From Macrothele yani (Eukaryota; Arthropoda; Arachnida; Araneae; Macrothelidae), in contig CM077034.1 of assembly GCA_039090855.1 (NCBI GenBank), forward strand, positions 228,485,005 through 228,549,004: 64,000 nt of DNA, given 5' to 3'. Under the pieces are notes generated by a model. That model was given only the letters and a program-made list of their open reading frames with translations, was not told where the DNA came from and searched no databases. Shown in pieces: positions 12,058-24,558 of this stretch. Position 1 is the stretch's first letter; each line of letters begins with the position of its first letter. Position numbers and translations under genes: made by a program.

Positions 12058-12860
12058 TTACGCCATGTTCTGTGGGACATTTTCCGAAAAGCAGTTGCGG
12101 GGCGATACGAGAGAAAGCACGCCTCGCTGCTTGTTTAAGTTCATCAGTGGGGGTTTGGTAGCGCTGCTGTGCAACGATCTCCTTTGTGAAACCTCAAAAG
12201 CATTATCACACGGTGAGAGATCTGGGCTTCGAGGTGGGCATTTAAGTGGAGCGGGCAGAACTGCCGAACCTCGGCCGATCCGACGATCCCGAAAGACTTC
12301 ACCAAGGTAACCCGGACAGCCATTGTGTAATGGGCGGGTGCCCCATCCTGCTGGAACCATATGTCATTCAGAATGTCAAGATTTTCAAGTTTTGGCACAA
12401 ACCAGGTTTGCAGCATGTCCAGATAAGTTGTCCGATTCACTGGACCATCAAAGAAATATGGTCCAAACAGATGTCGACTATTCATTGCAGCCCATATCAT
12501 GACATGCGGAGGATGATGTTCCAATTTTTCGACATAATGTGGGGTTTCCTTGGACCAGAACACAACGGTCCTTGATCGACAGTATATCGCACATTCGTCA
12601 CTGAAAATGACCTTTCCACGTTTTTGGGATTGTGGCAAATGTCTGGAGCATCATTGCACCGTCTACGGTTTAAATCGATGTCCAATAACTCCTGAACGAA
12701 CGTCGGGCGATATGCGTGCAAATTCAGGTCATTCTTCATGTGCTAATGCAGTGTCGATCGTGGTATTCCAAGCTCCGCTGATCGTTGCGGAGCGACTTTG
12801 TCGGTGACCTGATAACCGATTCCTCGACCGCTTGACACTGTTGCACTCTGGTTGATGGTC
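12058..12860 (-). pseudogene. second IS630/mariner-like transposase relic
   Basis: The minus-strand frames contain NLHAYRPTFVQELLDIDLNR (N-terminal region), FSDECAIY (first catalytic Asp), HHPPHVMIWAAMNSRHLFGP, WFQQDGAPAHYTMAVR (second Asp) and, in another frame, CPPRSPDLSPCDNAF (third). It belongs to the same broad family as the fragment at 11494-11912 but is a separate copy, since both have their own C-terminal blocks. Several frameshifts are needed to follow it. Confidence 0.82.
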
Positions 12861-12927
12861 TTCCCGTTTGTGGTTTATCCTTGATGTTGCCTGCTTCGAA
12901 GAGTTTATGTTCCAACCGCAGAAGAGT

Positions 12928-13907
12928 GGCCGCCCCGGTGGCGCAGTGGTCTAAGGTGTTGGCCTCTGATCATTCGTCCGAAAGGGGTCCGGGTTCGAAT
13001 CCCGGTGAGGCATGGATGTTGTGTTTGTCTTACGGCACTGGCTCTCTCCCTCCCTGGAACCAGTGACCCTAAATTAGGGACGGGCGACTGCTTATAGCCC
13101 ATTGAGTTGCTCACGGTGGTCGTTAAACCTCCAATCAATCAATGGATGTTGTGTTTGTTTTACGGCACTGGCTCTCTCCCTTCCCTGGAACCAGTGACCC
13201 TAAATTAGGGACAGGCGACTGCTTATAGCCCATTGAGTTGCTCACGGTGGTCGTTAAACCTCCAATCAATCAATGGATGTTGTGTTTGTCTTACGGCACT
13301 GGCTCTCTCCCTTCCCTGGAACCAGCGACCCTAAATTAGGGACGGGCGACTGCTTATAGCCCATTGAGTTGCTCACGGTGGTCGTTAAACCTCCAATCAA
13401 AAAAAAAAAAAAATCATTCGTCCGAATGGGGTCCGGGTTTGAATCCCAGTAAGGCATGGATGTTGTGTTAGTCTTATGGCACTGGCTCTCTCCCTTCCCT
13501 GGAACCAGTGACTAAATTAGGGACGGGCGACTGCTTATAGCCCATTGAGTTGCTCACGGTGGTCGTTAAACCTCCAATAAAAAAAAAAAAAATCATTCGT
13601 CCGAATGGGGTCCGGGTTTGAATCCCAGTAAGGCATGGATGTTGTGTTAGTCTTATGGCACTGGCTCTCTCCCTTCCCTGGAACCAGTGACTAAATTAGG
13701 GACGGGCGACTGCTTATAGCCCATTGAGTTGCTCACGGTGGTCGTTAAACCTCCAATCAATCAATGGATGTTGTGTTTGTCTTACGGCACTGGCTCTCTC
13801 CCTTCCCTGGAACCAGTGACCCTAAATTAGGGACGGGCGACTGCTTATAGCCCATTGAGTTGCTCACGGTGGTCATTAAACCTCCAATAATTAAAAAAAA
13901 AAAAAAT
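12928..13907 (+). repeat. SINE concatemer with three heads
   Basis: A full tRNA head (A-box GGTGGCGCAGTGGTC, B-box GGTTCGAATCC) is followed by three tail monomers and a poly-A tract (about 13399-13413). Two more heads follow, each preceded by a poly-A run and each truncated at the same point (beginning TCATTCGTCCGAA, so lacking the A-box), with one and two tail monomers respectively. The last poly-A ends near 13907. Both truncated heads share base changes (GGTTTGAATCC, AGTAAGGCA), so one derives from the other. Confidence 0.92.
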
Positions 13908-14219
13908 TTGGTGCTGCTTGTTGTTGGAGCACTAAAATATTTTTCATCTAAACCACCTCTCAAAATTGCAGTAATTTCTGAATATTCATGTCCAATGTGT
14001 AGAACTCCAAATCACCAACCACATTGTTTTTAAGAATTTTCTTTCTGAACTTTTTGTGTACTGTAGATTCAATAAATATGCATGGATTGGGAAAATGAAA
14101 GAATTTTAGGACTTGTTGGGAAAACTCTACTTTTACTTCAAATGCCAAAGAAGAAGAAAGGCTGTTTGATTTTTAGACAATGCCCTATGCAACAAAATAT
14201 CCAAACTCAGTAAAGTTAA
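13908..14219. other. spacer, nothing recognised
   Basis: AT-rich DNA. A minus-strand frame of 62 residues at 13960-14148 has no recognisable motif. Confidence 0.35.
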
Positions 14220-14543
14220 GTTAGAGGGTTTGTATAGCCCCCTGGAATCCTGGAAAAGTCCTGCCTGGAATTTGATTTTCTTTTTTTATTCTACCTGGAA
14301 GTCCTTAATTTCTATAATGTTATGAAAAGTCCTGTAATAGTTCTTGAACTTGAGTCCTTTTTTTTTTTTCCAGGCCTAGAAAGTCCTTGATTTTTCATAT
14401 TTTTGTGAAAAGTCCTGGAATAGTTCTGGAATTTTCTTTTTTTCAGGCATGGCAAGTCCTTAATTTTTCATATTCTTCTAAACAGCCCTGGAATGTTCCT
14501 GGAATTAGATTCCCTTTTTTTCCAGCCTGTGAAGTCTTTGATT

Positions 14544-14773
14544 GCCGCCCCGGTGGCGCAGTGGTCTAAGGCGTTGGCCTCTGATCATTCGTCCGTAAGG
14601 GGTCCGGGTTCGAATCCCGGTCAGGCATGGATGTTGTGTTTGTCTTACAGCACTGGCTGTCTCCCTTCCCTGGAACCAGTGACCCTAAATTCGGGACGGG
14701 CGACTGCTTATAGCCCATTGAGTTGCTCACGGTGGTCGTTAAACCTCCAATCAAAAAAAAAAAAAAAAAAAAA
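14544..14773 (+). mobile_element. single-unit tRNA-SINE with target duplication
   Basis: The cleanest copy in the window: full head with A-box and B-box (GGTTCGAATCCCGG), one tail monomer, and a poly-A tail of about 20. It is flanked by the duplication AAGTCTTTGATT (before 14544; the right copy shares it, with its first A's merging into the poly-A). This shows insertion by retroposition and defines the basic 230-bp element from which the longer tail arrays grew. Confidence 0.95.
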
Positions 14774-14965
14774 GTCTTTGATTTTTCATATTTTTGTGAA
14801 AACTCCTGGAATAGTCCTAGAATTAGATTCCCTTTTTCCCCCAGGCCTGTCAAGTCCTTGATTTTTCATATTATTGTGAAAAGTCCTGGGATTAAATTAC
14901 CTTTTTTTCCAGGCCTGTTAAGTCCTTGATTTTTCATATTTTTGTGAAAAGTCCTGAAATAGTCC

Positions 14966-15898
14966 TGGAATTCATCATCAACCATTATCAATCCACTGCT
15001 AGATGAAGGTCTCCCAAGTTTCTTCCACAATTTTCTACCGTGAGCCTGTCTCCTCCATGTCACTCCAGCAGGCTTTCGAATTTCATCCACACGTCTCCCG
15101 TGGGGTCTTCTTCTGGGTCTTTTACTGTCCCTCAGAATCCCGTCTAAAATTTCGGTTGTCCGTCGGTGGTCCGTTCTTCTGGCAACATGCCCAGCTCATT
15201 GCCATTTCAGTGATTTCACTCTGGTCATGATGTCGTCCACTCCTGTCATTTTCCTTATCCGCAAGTTCCTCTTATCTTCCCTGGTTGCACCAAGCATGCA
15301 TCTTTTCATGCTTCTTTGAGTTGTCTGCAGTTTTTGTATGTCTTTTTTAGTTAACGTCCGTGTCTCTGCTCCATATGTCAGTAAGTACTGGCAGGATCCG
15401 TTGATTAAACACTTTCTTTTAAAGACTTAATGGCATACTGCTCTTAAAAATTGCACTGTTTCTTCCAAAAACACTCCAGGCAAGTTTTGTACGCCGATTA
15501 ATTTCTTCATCAATGTGACCCTCACTTGATATCTGCTGTCCAAGATAAACGTACGTGTCTGTTATCTCCAGCTTTTCTCCATCAATCGATAAATCTTCAT
15601 TTCTTGTAAAAGCATTGAACATCACTTTTGTCTTCTGAAAGTTCATTTTTAATCCCACTTCTTTACTCTTGTCAGCAAGTTCCTGGATCATACTCTGCAG
15701 CTCTGATGGGGTAGTTGCAAAAATGACTACGTCATCAGCAAAACAAAGGTGAGTTAAATAATCTCCATTAATTTTTTATCTCTTTGTTTTCCCAGTTCAA
15801 TGATTGAAAGACATTTTTTGCAATGTGGCATTAAAGAGTTTGGGAGATATGGTGTCGCCTTGTCTCTCTCCCTTTCCAATTCTTATTTGTGCTGTATC
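14966..15898 (-). pseudogene. RTE-type LINE, 3' fragment of reverse transcriptase
   Basis: Minus-strand pieces read LTHLCFADDVVIFATTPSEL (FADD catalytic box at 15730-15741), LADKSKEVGLKMNFQKTKVM, then TYVYLGQQISSEGHIDEEIN and, near the end, AGVTWRRQAHGRKLWKKLG. These are the thumb and C-terminal blocks of RTE-clade non-LTR retrotransposons. The 3' end shows a TGATGATGA-like tail near 14970. The copy is 5'-truncated and carries many stops and frameshifts. It sits inside the AAGTCCTTGATTTT repeat. Confidence 0.85.
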
Positions 15899-16257
15899 CT
15901 AAAATATCCAAACCTTTGATTCCCTTTTTTTTCCGGGCCTAGAAAGTCCTTGATTTTCCATATTTTTGCAAGAAGTCCTGGAATTTGATTTCTTTTCTTT
16001 TTACCAGACCTGGAAAGCCCTCGATTTCCCATTTTCATATTTTTGTGAAAAGTCCCGGAATAGTCCTGAAATTTGATTCCTCCTTTCTCCCCCGTAAGGA
16101 ATTTGTAAATATGATTTTATAAATATAAAATGTTTTTGGATTATTTTGTAATTCTGAGTCGAAGAATAAGTTTTCGTCTTTCATTTATCTGCCTGTGTAT
16201 ATTTAATAATGCATATAAGATATGTCAGAGATTTGCTGCAAACTAATTTAATTTCTC

Positions 16258-16301
16258 TTGCAGGCACTATGAATCAGTACTTTGAATGAATGCAAACCTT
16301 T
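16258..16301 (+). other. decayed duplication of exon acceptor and start
   Basis: The sequence TTGCAG plus 38 bases (GCACTATGAATCAGTACTTT and on) is a near copy of the acceptor and first 39 bases of the exon that starts at 16317, offset by 53 bp. It lost one G, so the frame reads GCA CTA TGA and stops at the third codon. It also has TGAATG where the true exon has CGTATG. Confidence 0.9.
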
Positions 16302-16316
16302 TCATTTCATTTGCAG

Positions 16317-16427
16317 GCACTGATGAATCAGTACTTTGAACGTATGCAAACCTTTGCCAGCAACCCAGACTTGCCTTCTCGTATTCGCTTCATGTTACAG
16401 GATGTTTTGGAGCTTAGAGAACACAGG
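16317..16427 (+). CDS. EIF4G2: eIF4G2 (DAP5/NAT1) exon, end of MIF4G domain
   Basis: A 111-base exon of 37 whole codons: ALMNQYFERMQTFASNPDLP then SRIRFMLQDVLELREHR. The blocks YF.RM and RIRF.LQD..ELR.H are highly conserved at the end of the MIF4G domain of eIF4G2. The acceptor TTTGCAG ends at 16316 and the donor is GTATGT at 16428. Both borders are phase 0, so the exon is symmetric and could be skipped without a frameshift. The previous exon ends in a complete Lys codon and the next begins with TGG, giving a seamless join (ELREHR-WVPRR). The first 39 bases are duplicated just upstream, and a 92-bp array starts a few bases after the donor. Confidence 0.95.
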
Positions 16428-16439
16428 GTATGTACACTC

Positions 16440-17705
16440 ATTTTCTATTTTCTTTGTTCAGAACACTTTATTGACTCACAACTAATCCAACATTTGCTTG
16501 TTTTGCAGTACACATAGTGGCCACTTAATCAGAGACTTTTATTCTTTGTTCAGAACACTTTATTGACTCGCAACTAATCCAACATTTGTTTGTTTTGCAG
16601 TACACATAGTGGCCACTTAATCAGAAACTTTTATTCTTTGTTCAGAACACTTTATTGACTCACAACTAATCCAACATTTGTTTGTTTTGCAGTACACATA
16701 GTGGCCACTTAATCAGAAACTTTTATTCTTTGTTCAGAACACTTTATTGACTCGCAACTAATCCAACATTTGCTTGTTTTGCAGTACACATAGTGGCCAC
16801 TTAATCAGAGACTTTTATTCTTTGTTCAGAACACTTTATTGACTCGCAACTAATCCAACATTTGTTTGTTTTGCAGTACACATAGTGGCCACTTAATCAG
16901 AAACTTTTATTCTTTGTTCAGAACACTTTATTGACTCACAACTAATCCAACATTTGTTTGTTTTGCAGTACACATGGTGGCCACTTAATCAGAAACTTTT
17001 ATTCTTTGTTCAGAACACTTTATTGACTCACAACTAATCCAACATTTGTTTGTTTTGCAGTACACATGGTGGCCACTTAATCAGAAACTTTTATTCTTTG
17101 TGCAGAACACTTTATTGACTCACAACTAATCCAACATTTGTTTGTTTTGCAGTACACATAGTGGCCACTTAATCAGAAACTTTTATTCTTTGTTCAGAAC
17201 ACTTTATTGACTCACAACTAATCCAACATTTGTTTGTATTGCAGTACACATAGTGGCCACTTAATCAGAAACTTTTATTCTTTGTTCAGAACACTTTATT
17301 GACTCACAACTAATCCAACATTTGTTTGTTTTGCAGTACACATGGTGGCCACTTAATCAGAAACTTTTATTCTTTGTTCAGAACACTTTATTGACTCACA
17401 ACTAATCCAACATTTGTTTGTTTTGCAGTACACATGGTGGCCACTTAATCAGAAACTTTTATTCTTTGTTCAGAACACTTTATTGATTCACAACTAATCC
17501 AACATTTGTTTGTTTTGCAGTACACATAGTGGCCACTTAATCAGAAACTTTTATTCTTTGTTCAGAACACTTTATTGACTCACAACTAATCCAACATTTG
17601 TTTGTTTTGCAGTACACATGGTGGCCACTTAATCAGAAACTTTTATTCTTTGTTCAGAACACTTTATTGACTCACAACTAATCCAACATTTGTTTGTATT
17701 GCAGT
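16440..17705. repeat. 92-bp tandem repeat, about 14 units
   Basis: Units are marked by TTCAGAACACTTTATTGACT and recur every 92 bp (for example 16461, 16553, 16645). Each unit contains TTTGTTTTGCAGTACACA, a good polypyrimidine-plus-CAG acceptor sequence, and GTGGCCACTTAATCAG. Variation between units is very low, which implies recent expansion. It begins 12 bp after an exon donor. Confidence 0.95.
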
Positions 17706-17935
17706 ACTACACATAGTGGCCACTTAATCAGAAACTTTTATTCAATACTGGGTGCAACCTTTTTTAGCCCAAATTGCAGCATGTATGCAGTTTGGCATAG
17801 ATTCCCAGAGACTGCAACTACTATGGATTGTCTGTACTCACTGTGGAAACTGTTAGTCAGTTACAGATTACAGAAAGCATCGAATATACTATGGAAATCG
17901 AAAATCTCACTGTAATAATCTTTTTAATGATGTGC
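17706..17935. mobile_element. MITE-like fragment adjoining the 92-bp array
   Basis: The last unit runs into a different sequence: CACATAGTGGCCACTTAATC, then TACTGGGTGCAACC and TTTGGCATAGATTCCCAGAG. This looks like the end of a DNA transposon of the kind with a GTGGCCACTT terminus. If so, the 92-bp unit contains that terminus and was amplified from it. The family is not certain. Confidence 0.45.
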
Positions 17936-19862
17936 GTACATACATATCACTAAGCTGTTCTCTGAGATTCAGAGCTTAGCTCCAAAAGAAATACAAACTT
18001 CCAGATATTTTTACTTATTGTCGTCGTATCAAACTTCACCATTTGCAGCGATCTTGACATACAACTCGTGCTTCACTGATATCCATTACACGCCGCACAC
18101 AAGATCTTTTATACTTCATACTCGTAATCTTTTTCTCATGCAGACACTCCTGAATCTGATCCACCCATGCCTTCCTCTGCCTTTCCTTCCTGCCACTTGG
18201 GCTGAAAACATTTTCTTAGTAAGCATTTCATCACTCATTCTTTCAACATGGCCAAACCACTGAAGCATATTGGTCTCCACCTTGCTAACAACATTTTGCT
18301 TCACATCACACAACTGCAATGCATCTTCATTTCTCCTGCATACATACATACATATCACTAAGCTGTTCTCTGAGATTCAGAGGTTAGCTCCAAAAAGAAA
18401 TACAAACTTCCAGATATTTTTACTTATTGTTGTCGTATCAAACTTTGCCATTTACAGCCATTTTGACATACAACTCGGGCTTCACTGATATCCATTACAC
18501 GCCGTACACAAGAACTTTTATACTCAATCTTTTTCTCGTGCAGACACTCCTGAATCTCATCCACCCATGTCTTCCTTGGCCTTCCTCTGCCCTTCCTTCC
18601 TGCCACTTGGGCTGAAAAGATTTTCTTAGTAAGCATTTCATCACTCATTCTTTCAACATGGCCAAACCACTGAAGCATATTGGTCTCCACCTTGCTAACA
18701 ACATTTTGTTTCACATCACACAACTGCAATGCATCTTCATTTCTCCTGCATACATACATATCACTAAGCTGTTCTCTGAGATTCAGAGGTTAGCTCCAAA
18801 AAGAAATACAAACTTCCAGATATTTTTACTTATTGTCGTCGTATCAAACTTCGCCATTTACAGTGATCTTGACATACAACTCGTGCTTCACTGATATCCA
18901 TTACACGCCGCACACAAGATATTTTATACTTCATACTCATAATCTTTTTCTCGTGCAGACACTCCTGAATCTCATCCACCCATGTCTTCCTTGGCCTTCC
19001 TCTGCCCTTCCTTCCTGTCACTTGAGCTGAAAAGATTTTCTTAGTAAGCATTTCATCACTCATTCTTTCAACATGGCCAAACCACCGAAGCATATTGGTC
19101 TCCACCTTGCTAACAACATTTTGCTTCACATCACACAACTGCAATACATCTTCATTCCTCACACAATCAGATCGTGTCTTGCCACAAACCCCACGTAAGT
19201 AACACATTTCTCCAGCACACAAACGACTCCTATGTTTCTTTTGCAGTACCCAGGTTTCACTGCCATACATCAGAGTAGGAACAATTACTGTTTCATACAC
19301 AGCCATGCGGGACTCTCTACAGAACCCATCATTCCTGTGAAAACCTCCCAGAGCAGCTATGACTTTCAAAGAAGAATTCACTCGCCTACTGATTTCACCA
19401 TCCAACTTGTTCTCTCTGTCAAACATGCTTCCTAAATACACAAACTCACTCACCTGGTCAATCACTGGGCCATTTATACTTACATTACATTCAGTGCTAC
19501 CCATTCCTCTCTCAAACACCATAACTTTGTTTATTCCCTTATTTATACTCAGTTTGAATTTCATGCAAACTTCGTGCATCCGAGTCAACATAATCTGCAA
19601 CTCACTTTTGCTCTCTGCCAATAGGACAGTGTCATCAGCATACAGCAATCTGCACACACGGATATCACCAAGACATAAACCACTATTATCTATTTTGGCA
19701 TCACGCATGCATGCATCCATAAATATATTAAACAGCTATGGTGACATTACACAACCTTGTCTAACTCCTGCACCAATGGAAAACCATTTTGATAAAACAC
19801 CATTCACTCGTACACAAGCTCTACTACCAGCATACATGGCTTTTACACTAGTTTATTATTGT
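17936..19862 (-). pseudogene. RTE-like LINE reverse transcriptase with triplicated 3' end
   Basis: On the minus strand a long frame (19720-18830, 296 residues) reads IRVCRLLYADDTVLLAESKS with the YADD box at 19631-19642, FVYLGSMFDRENKLDGEISR, VPTLMYGSETWVLQKK and, at the end, NMLRWFGHVERMSDE and GRKGRGRPRKTWVDEIQE. A TAG at about 19734 (SP*LFN, usually Trp) separates it from the upstream block VRVNGVLSKWFSIGAGVRQG, which runs to about 19862. Downstream the last ~400 bp (RNEDALQLCDVKQNVVSK through the TATG-rich tail) is repeated at about 18345-18750 and 17936-18345. The 5' end of the element is missing. Confidence 0.88.
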
Positions 19863-20139
19863 GTTTTCAGGGTTGTAACATCCAATAAACATTCCGGGGA
19901 ATGTTTTTTTTTTTTTATGATTTCAATATTGTGGCATTTCTTGGATGTTTTCTCAGGGTTCCCACGCAACCTGGAAAACCGGGAATTCTCAGGGAATTTT
20001 AAAATTGTTCCAAAAATCAGGGAAAACTCAGGGAAAATTGTGTTTTTCCGTAAAAATCAGGGAATTTTTTATCAGGGAACTATAAAGGCAGGGAATTTTT
20101 TATTTTGCCAGAAAAATATTTTGTTTCAGACTTTTGTAA

Positions 20140-22252
20140 AATATATTTCTGTATTGCTAAGTTTTAAAATAAGTCCGAGTTGTTTTATCCTTCGAGGCAA
20201 CTCCGTAATCCACCCACCGATTAAAGTGCAGCTGTGCAGGGGAGTGCGTCTCTTTGCGGTTTCCCCGTCTCCAGATGATCTAAACTACAACCGAACAAAC
20301 ATACACGTCAAAGCGTGAAAGAAAGCCATTAATCGCACACCCATTTCGCAGGCTCTTATCTGCTGGCGTTCGCGAAGAGAGGCAGTCATTTGTTCCTGAG
20401 TAGGTGCCCCGGTTCTCTGCGTAGACTGGGAAAAAATTATGAAGAAGCCATTTCCTCAATTTTTTAAATAACCGACTGAAATTTTTACAGTGGGCAAGAT
20501 ATATGAAAATAACGTTCCATTTCAAATTTCGCCGAAATTCATTGGAAACTTTAGAAGTTGAGCTTTTTTTTTTTTTTTTCCCCTTTTGCATGTTCTACGT
20601 GTCTTTTATCAAACCGTACAAAAACATTTTATTTTGCCGGATATTGGTCATCCTAATACCCCCCCCTTTCCCCTTCAACAGCAGTGTGGATGAATGTTGC
20701 AAATTGAGGGCACCTAATTTATTTTGAAAAAGGTTCGTATCACTTGCGAACTAAAGCTTCGCTTTCGTAATTCTGTAGCAGAATTGGTATAGTTGGAAAA
20801 GTATGTACCTTCAAATGTTAGAACAGGGAAAATATTATGAAATAGGAAGATTCTTCAAAGAGGGGGAAAGATTTATTTTTTTCATAGTACTTACGAGTAT
20901 TTTGACAAAAAATATGTGAAAAATACCATGCAATGAAGCTGGTACTATTGCATACCTACCATATTTCCCAGATTTCACGGCCGTTTTCTAGATTCGTTGT
21001 CTTCCGGTTTTACGGCCGGAAAGAGATTTTTTTATTCTGTCATATTTCTATTTCATAATGCATGAAGAAATTTATTTATAGCTATTTTAAGACGATATTC
21101 CAATTACTGCAAGAGCTGGCTGGTTGCGAAAAATAGGGTAGTCCGACGCCCGTAACCATAGATTTTCACATCTGGGTCGTCATTCCACGCAAAATCGTCA
21201 GATATTGAAATAATTTTCCTCCAACACATCTCCGATTCGTGCGATTTTTTTTTTTTTTTTTTTTTTTACGGGTAGCTGCCTCCAAGTTATAAAAAAAAGA
21301 AACCTGAAAGTTTAAATTTTTTTTTTGTTTCTGATAGATTAGAAGATATTATTTTTTGAATTTTTGTGCATAGTAGAACCGTTTTCTGTAAAAACGCAAA
21401 TATCTCCGTTATTTTGAATAAGAAATATAAAATTCATCATTCTCTCGTAATTTTTCCCAAAGTTTCAGCTTATACATAGGGAAAAAAAAAAAAAAAAAAA
21501 AAATTGCGAGAACAAAAGTTAGGCGGGGTAGAAATTTTCTTGTAATCGTAAATTCTTCTTCTTGCGTTGCTGCACCTCACAAGATTTGCATAAATTATTC
21601 ATTTCACATCTTTACCCTCACATTGCCGAAAAAAAAAAAATCTACCTAGTTACTACTGATGAAAATCTTTGCCTTGCGTTTCAGGTTTGTCAGTGCAGGC
21701 GCTAAAGCCTCTGTCTCCGTTTTGGATGACGTTATTTGTGGGGAGTTACTGCAAATGACCTGAGTGGGCTCCAGACCTTTCTCGCACTTTGCCTGATCAA
21801 CATCGCACAAATGTATTGCCCTTTGTAAAGATATTGTTAAGTATAAACGTGCCACTCGCCGCAGGATGATAAATTATGTTGACAAAAAAGTGTTAGGAGG
21901 ATTTTATGAGTACACGTGCACACAAAACTTCCTCTAATTGTTTCCCGTACAAGTAATTTGACCTGCGAGAAAAGTTCAGTACTAATGTTTTGCGTCACAA
22001 ACGTAACCAATCAATTTAAGACTTACGGAATTTTGGAAGTACTAATATGAATTGTAGCCTCTCAGGCAAAATGGTATTCCGTATTAACTGTTAGTTTCCC
22101 TACTTGTTGCTTCCATTATTTTTTCTTTATCCCTGGGTTTAATTTTTTTTTTGCCGTTATGGCATTAGGATCTCTGTGTGCCAGCTTATTGGTTATGAAA
22201 TTTAACAGCACAATGTCTAAATATCGTATGCTGCGTTATTTAGAAGCAAATA
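20140..22252. other. inserted DNA within MITE copy B, nothing identified
   Basis: About 2.1 kb with several long homopolymer runs (for example poly-T near 21247-21266, poly-A near 21483-21503). At 20951-21010 the sequence CATACCTACCATATTTCCCAG with two ACGGCCG motifs is reminiscent of a hAT-type end, as at 1324, but no partner end was found. The minus-strand frame at 21646-21855 resembles no family I know. Confidence 0.35.
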
Positions 22253-23055
22253 GCAGAGGTGCCAACTATTACGAATTGTCCGTAATTATTACGGTTTCGA
22301 CTGTCAGATTACGGAATTACGGACAGGTTGGAAGAATTACGGAATTCAGTGTGTTTTGGAGAATCTCAATTTTGTATACTTTTTTGTTAAACCCTTTTAG
22401 TGCGACGCTGCCGATTTGTCGGCCTTCGATTTTGATCCGCATATTTTCCGAATCAGACTGCGGATTTCGGTGTCTCAATGATCATATCATTTATCAATCA
22501 TATCGTTTTGAAATGGAATGTCCATGAATCATATCGTTAAACGGCGATATTATCGGAAGAATGGTACCGTAATTTTCGTCGTATAATCCGCGGATTATCT
22601 GCTGAAAAAGTTAAAATTATAGGTTTTGCGGATTATACACCGATGTGGTTAACACGCCGATTTAAAAATATATATATATATAAGACCTTCCAATTTAAAA
22701 AAATCTGCAGCGTGATTGTGCAGGGAAAGGTGTAATAATTGGAAAAGGAACTCCCTCGGAAGAATTTTCCTCAGTTCAGGAGTTTGTACAGAGCGGGGAG
22801 GAGGGGGAGAAATGTCGTAATGAAAGATCGGGATAGTTGTGGGGAGGGATGGCAGGGGTCGTTTTATCGTTGAGGAGAGCTCTGACTGTCGTGCCGGCTC
22901 TGTTTTTTGGCAAAAAGCCAAAGAAGTACGCACAGCGCTTGCTGCACGAACCTATGCGTTTCTCCTTTCGGATTTCATGTGCGCGACCTTGTATCTAGTT
23001 TGCTTTCGTTGTTTTGGCGAACGTCGCTGCTGCTGTTTTCCTTCATTGCTAATCA

Positions 23056-23240
23056 TGATGTCTCTGAAAAGGAAACGTTTCAGTTACACTGCCGAATTTA
23101 AACTTGAAGTGGTGGACAGAATTGAGGATGTGATCATGTCACTGCGCGATAGTTTTGAGGTCAGAACACAATCGTGCAGCAACATACGGAAAGGAAAGCC
23201 TCTGTGTCGCTATCTAAAACGTAAACAAATCCGTTGGTAA
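23056..23240 (+). pseudogene. pogo/Tigger-like DNA-binding fragment
   Basis: The frame MSLKRKRFSYTAEFKLEVVD resembles the N-terminal DNA-binding segment (KRK.YT..FKL.VV) of pogo/Tigger-type transposases. The frame ends at 23240 with no endonuclease domain. Just downstream, ACTTATACGCGAGTACATAC (near 23334-23353) resembles terminal sequences of such elements. It lies inside the 1.5-kb TA-flanked element and may be its remnant coding part or a further nested copy. Confidence 0.55.
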
Positions 23241-23774
23241 ATTCCACGGGAGAATTCACGGAAGTTTTTTATTGGCCCACGTATAAGACGATCTCTCAAC
23301 TCTAAAAGCAGGAATTCCTCCAAAAATTTTCGACTTATACGCGAGTACATACGGTATTTCTACGACTTGTTCTGTATCAGCCTTTCGTCATTGGCAGTGT
23401 AATGCAATACTCTGGAGCTACATCGGCGTGATCTATGGATGCCACACCCTTTATCTGTTTGGAGATAAAAATATAAAACAGTAACCTTTAAAAATGAATT
23501 TCTTCATTTATTAAAATATATTTTTTATTCTCTTACTTCTTCGGACTCGTGTGTTTCTGGAACGTGGAAAGAGCGACGTATTTATTTATTTACTGACGCC
23601 ACGTATTTGGAGGATTTTCACCTTGGATCTCGCCCTTTGGAATTAACTGCTATAATATATATAGCCAGTGCCGTTAATACCCACCAGATGGAGACGTCTC
23701 AGTAACTGAGCCCATCTTACGGATTTATGTCAGAAGCTAACTTAAAAATACACATAGCACCGTGGACTGTTGGC

Positions 23775-23845
23775 CAACGTGGTGTAAAGCTAACGCGCTC
23801 GGTTAAATATCGAGAGATCCGTGACTCAATTCCCCGGCGGCGGCT
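23775..23845 (+). repeat. possible second tRNA-like SINE fragment
   Basis: GTGGTGTAAAGCTAACGCGC resembles an A-box region, and CCGTGACTCAATTCCCCGG resembles a degenerate B-box, about 45 bp apart as in a tRNA. The flanks carry a direct repeat (GTTTCTGGAACGTGGAAAGA at about 23550 and 23868). The family differs from the abundant SINE. Weak call. Confidence 0.4.
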
Positions 23846-24558
23846 GAAAACAATTTTTCGGTTGCTATGTGTTTCTGGAACGTGGAAAGAGCGATGTGTT
23901 TATGTGACCGACTTTTCTGTCGGAAATTCCACTTCTGATTCAACATCTATGATGTGCGGATTATACGGCGATTTTTTTCCATAAATGTCAGGCTGCGGAT
24001 TATACGAAGGATTTTTTTTTATGTGAATTTTGCGGTCTGCGGATAATACGACGAAAATTGCGGGTAATATGCCGTAAGTGTCATCGTAAAAGAGTTTGCG
24101 CTTGCTATCGGTTCCCCACGCAATTTCTCCGTGTGACAGGAGAAAGGTTACTTTAGCCAAAACGTTTCTTACTGCTGTTGAAGCGGGCTGTTCACTTGGA
24201 ATTGTTGGTGTATTATAAGACGTCGTACTGTCGGAAATCACTTTTTCGAGCCCCGTTCGAAGTGCAATAACGATCAACTCGTCGCAACGCGTGGTCCCGC
24301 GATGACAGATGTTTATATTTCTTGAGGACTTTCGCCGCGCGGAGAACGAAGTGCGGTGTTTTATTACTAGAAGCTCTTCACATTATTCATTTCTTTTTCC
24401 TAAACATACGCAATCGCAAAACTCCACTCCATGAATTACGAATCCCCTCTTTTTCCAAACTCATGTTAGCAGAGGATGACTTTATTGACAGCATGTTCCT
24501 CAGACTAGCAGACGTGCTTTTTCCTGCTGTGTGAAATTTTTTTCTAAGGTTATTTGAA

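Larger units (their letters stand above)
14220..16085. repeat. degenerate tandem MITE-derived repeat (AAGTCCTTGATTTT family)
   Basis: A roughly 68-bp motif recurs many times, with AAGTCCTTGATTTTTCATAT, GTGAAAAGTCCTGGAATAG and a T-rich CC-poly-T-CCAGGCCTG segment. The array is cut by a SINE at 14544-14773 and an RTE LINE at 14966-15898 and resumes at 15899-16085. Related short fragments occur near 42440-42620, 54770-54850 and 59515-59625. The vocabulary is that of hAT-type MITEs, but no clear ends are visible here. Confidence 0.65.
22567..24064. mobile_element. 1.5-kb TA-flanked element inside hAT copy 1
   Basis: The ends CCGTAATTTTCGTCGTATAA and, reverse-complemented, CCCGCAATTTTCGTCGTATT form about 24-bp inverted repeats. 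TA lies at 22565-22566 and 24065-24066. The uninterrupted site GGTAATATG is present in hAT copy 2 at about 51356-51366, which confirms the insertion. TA targeting fits the Tc1/mariner/pogo group. Further GCGGATTATAC motifs in both orientations lie inside. Confidence 0.85.
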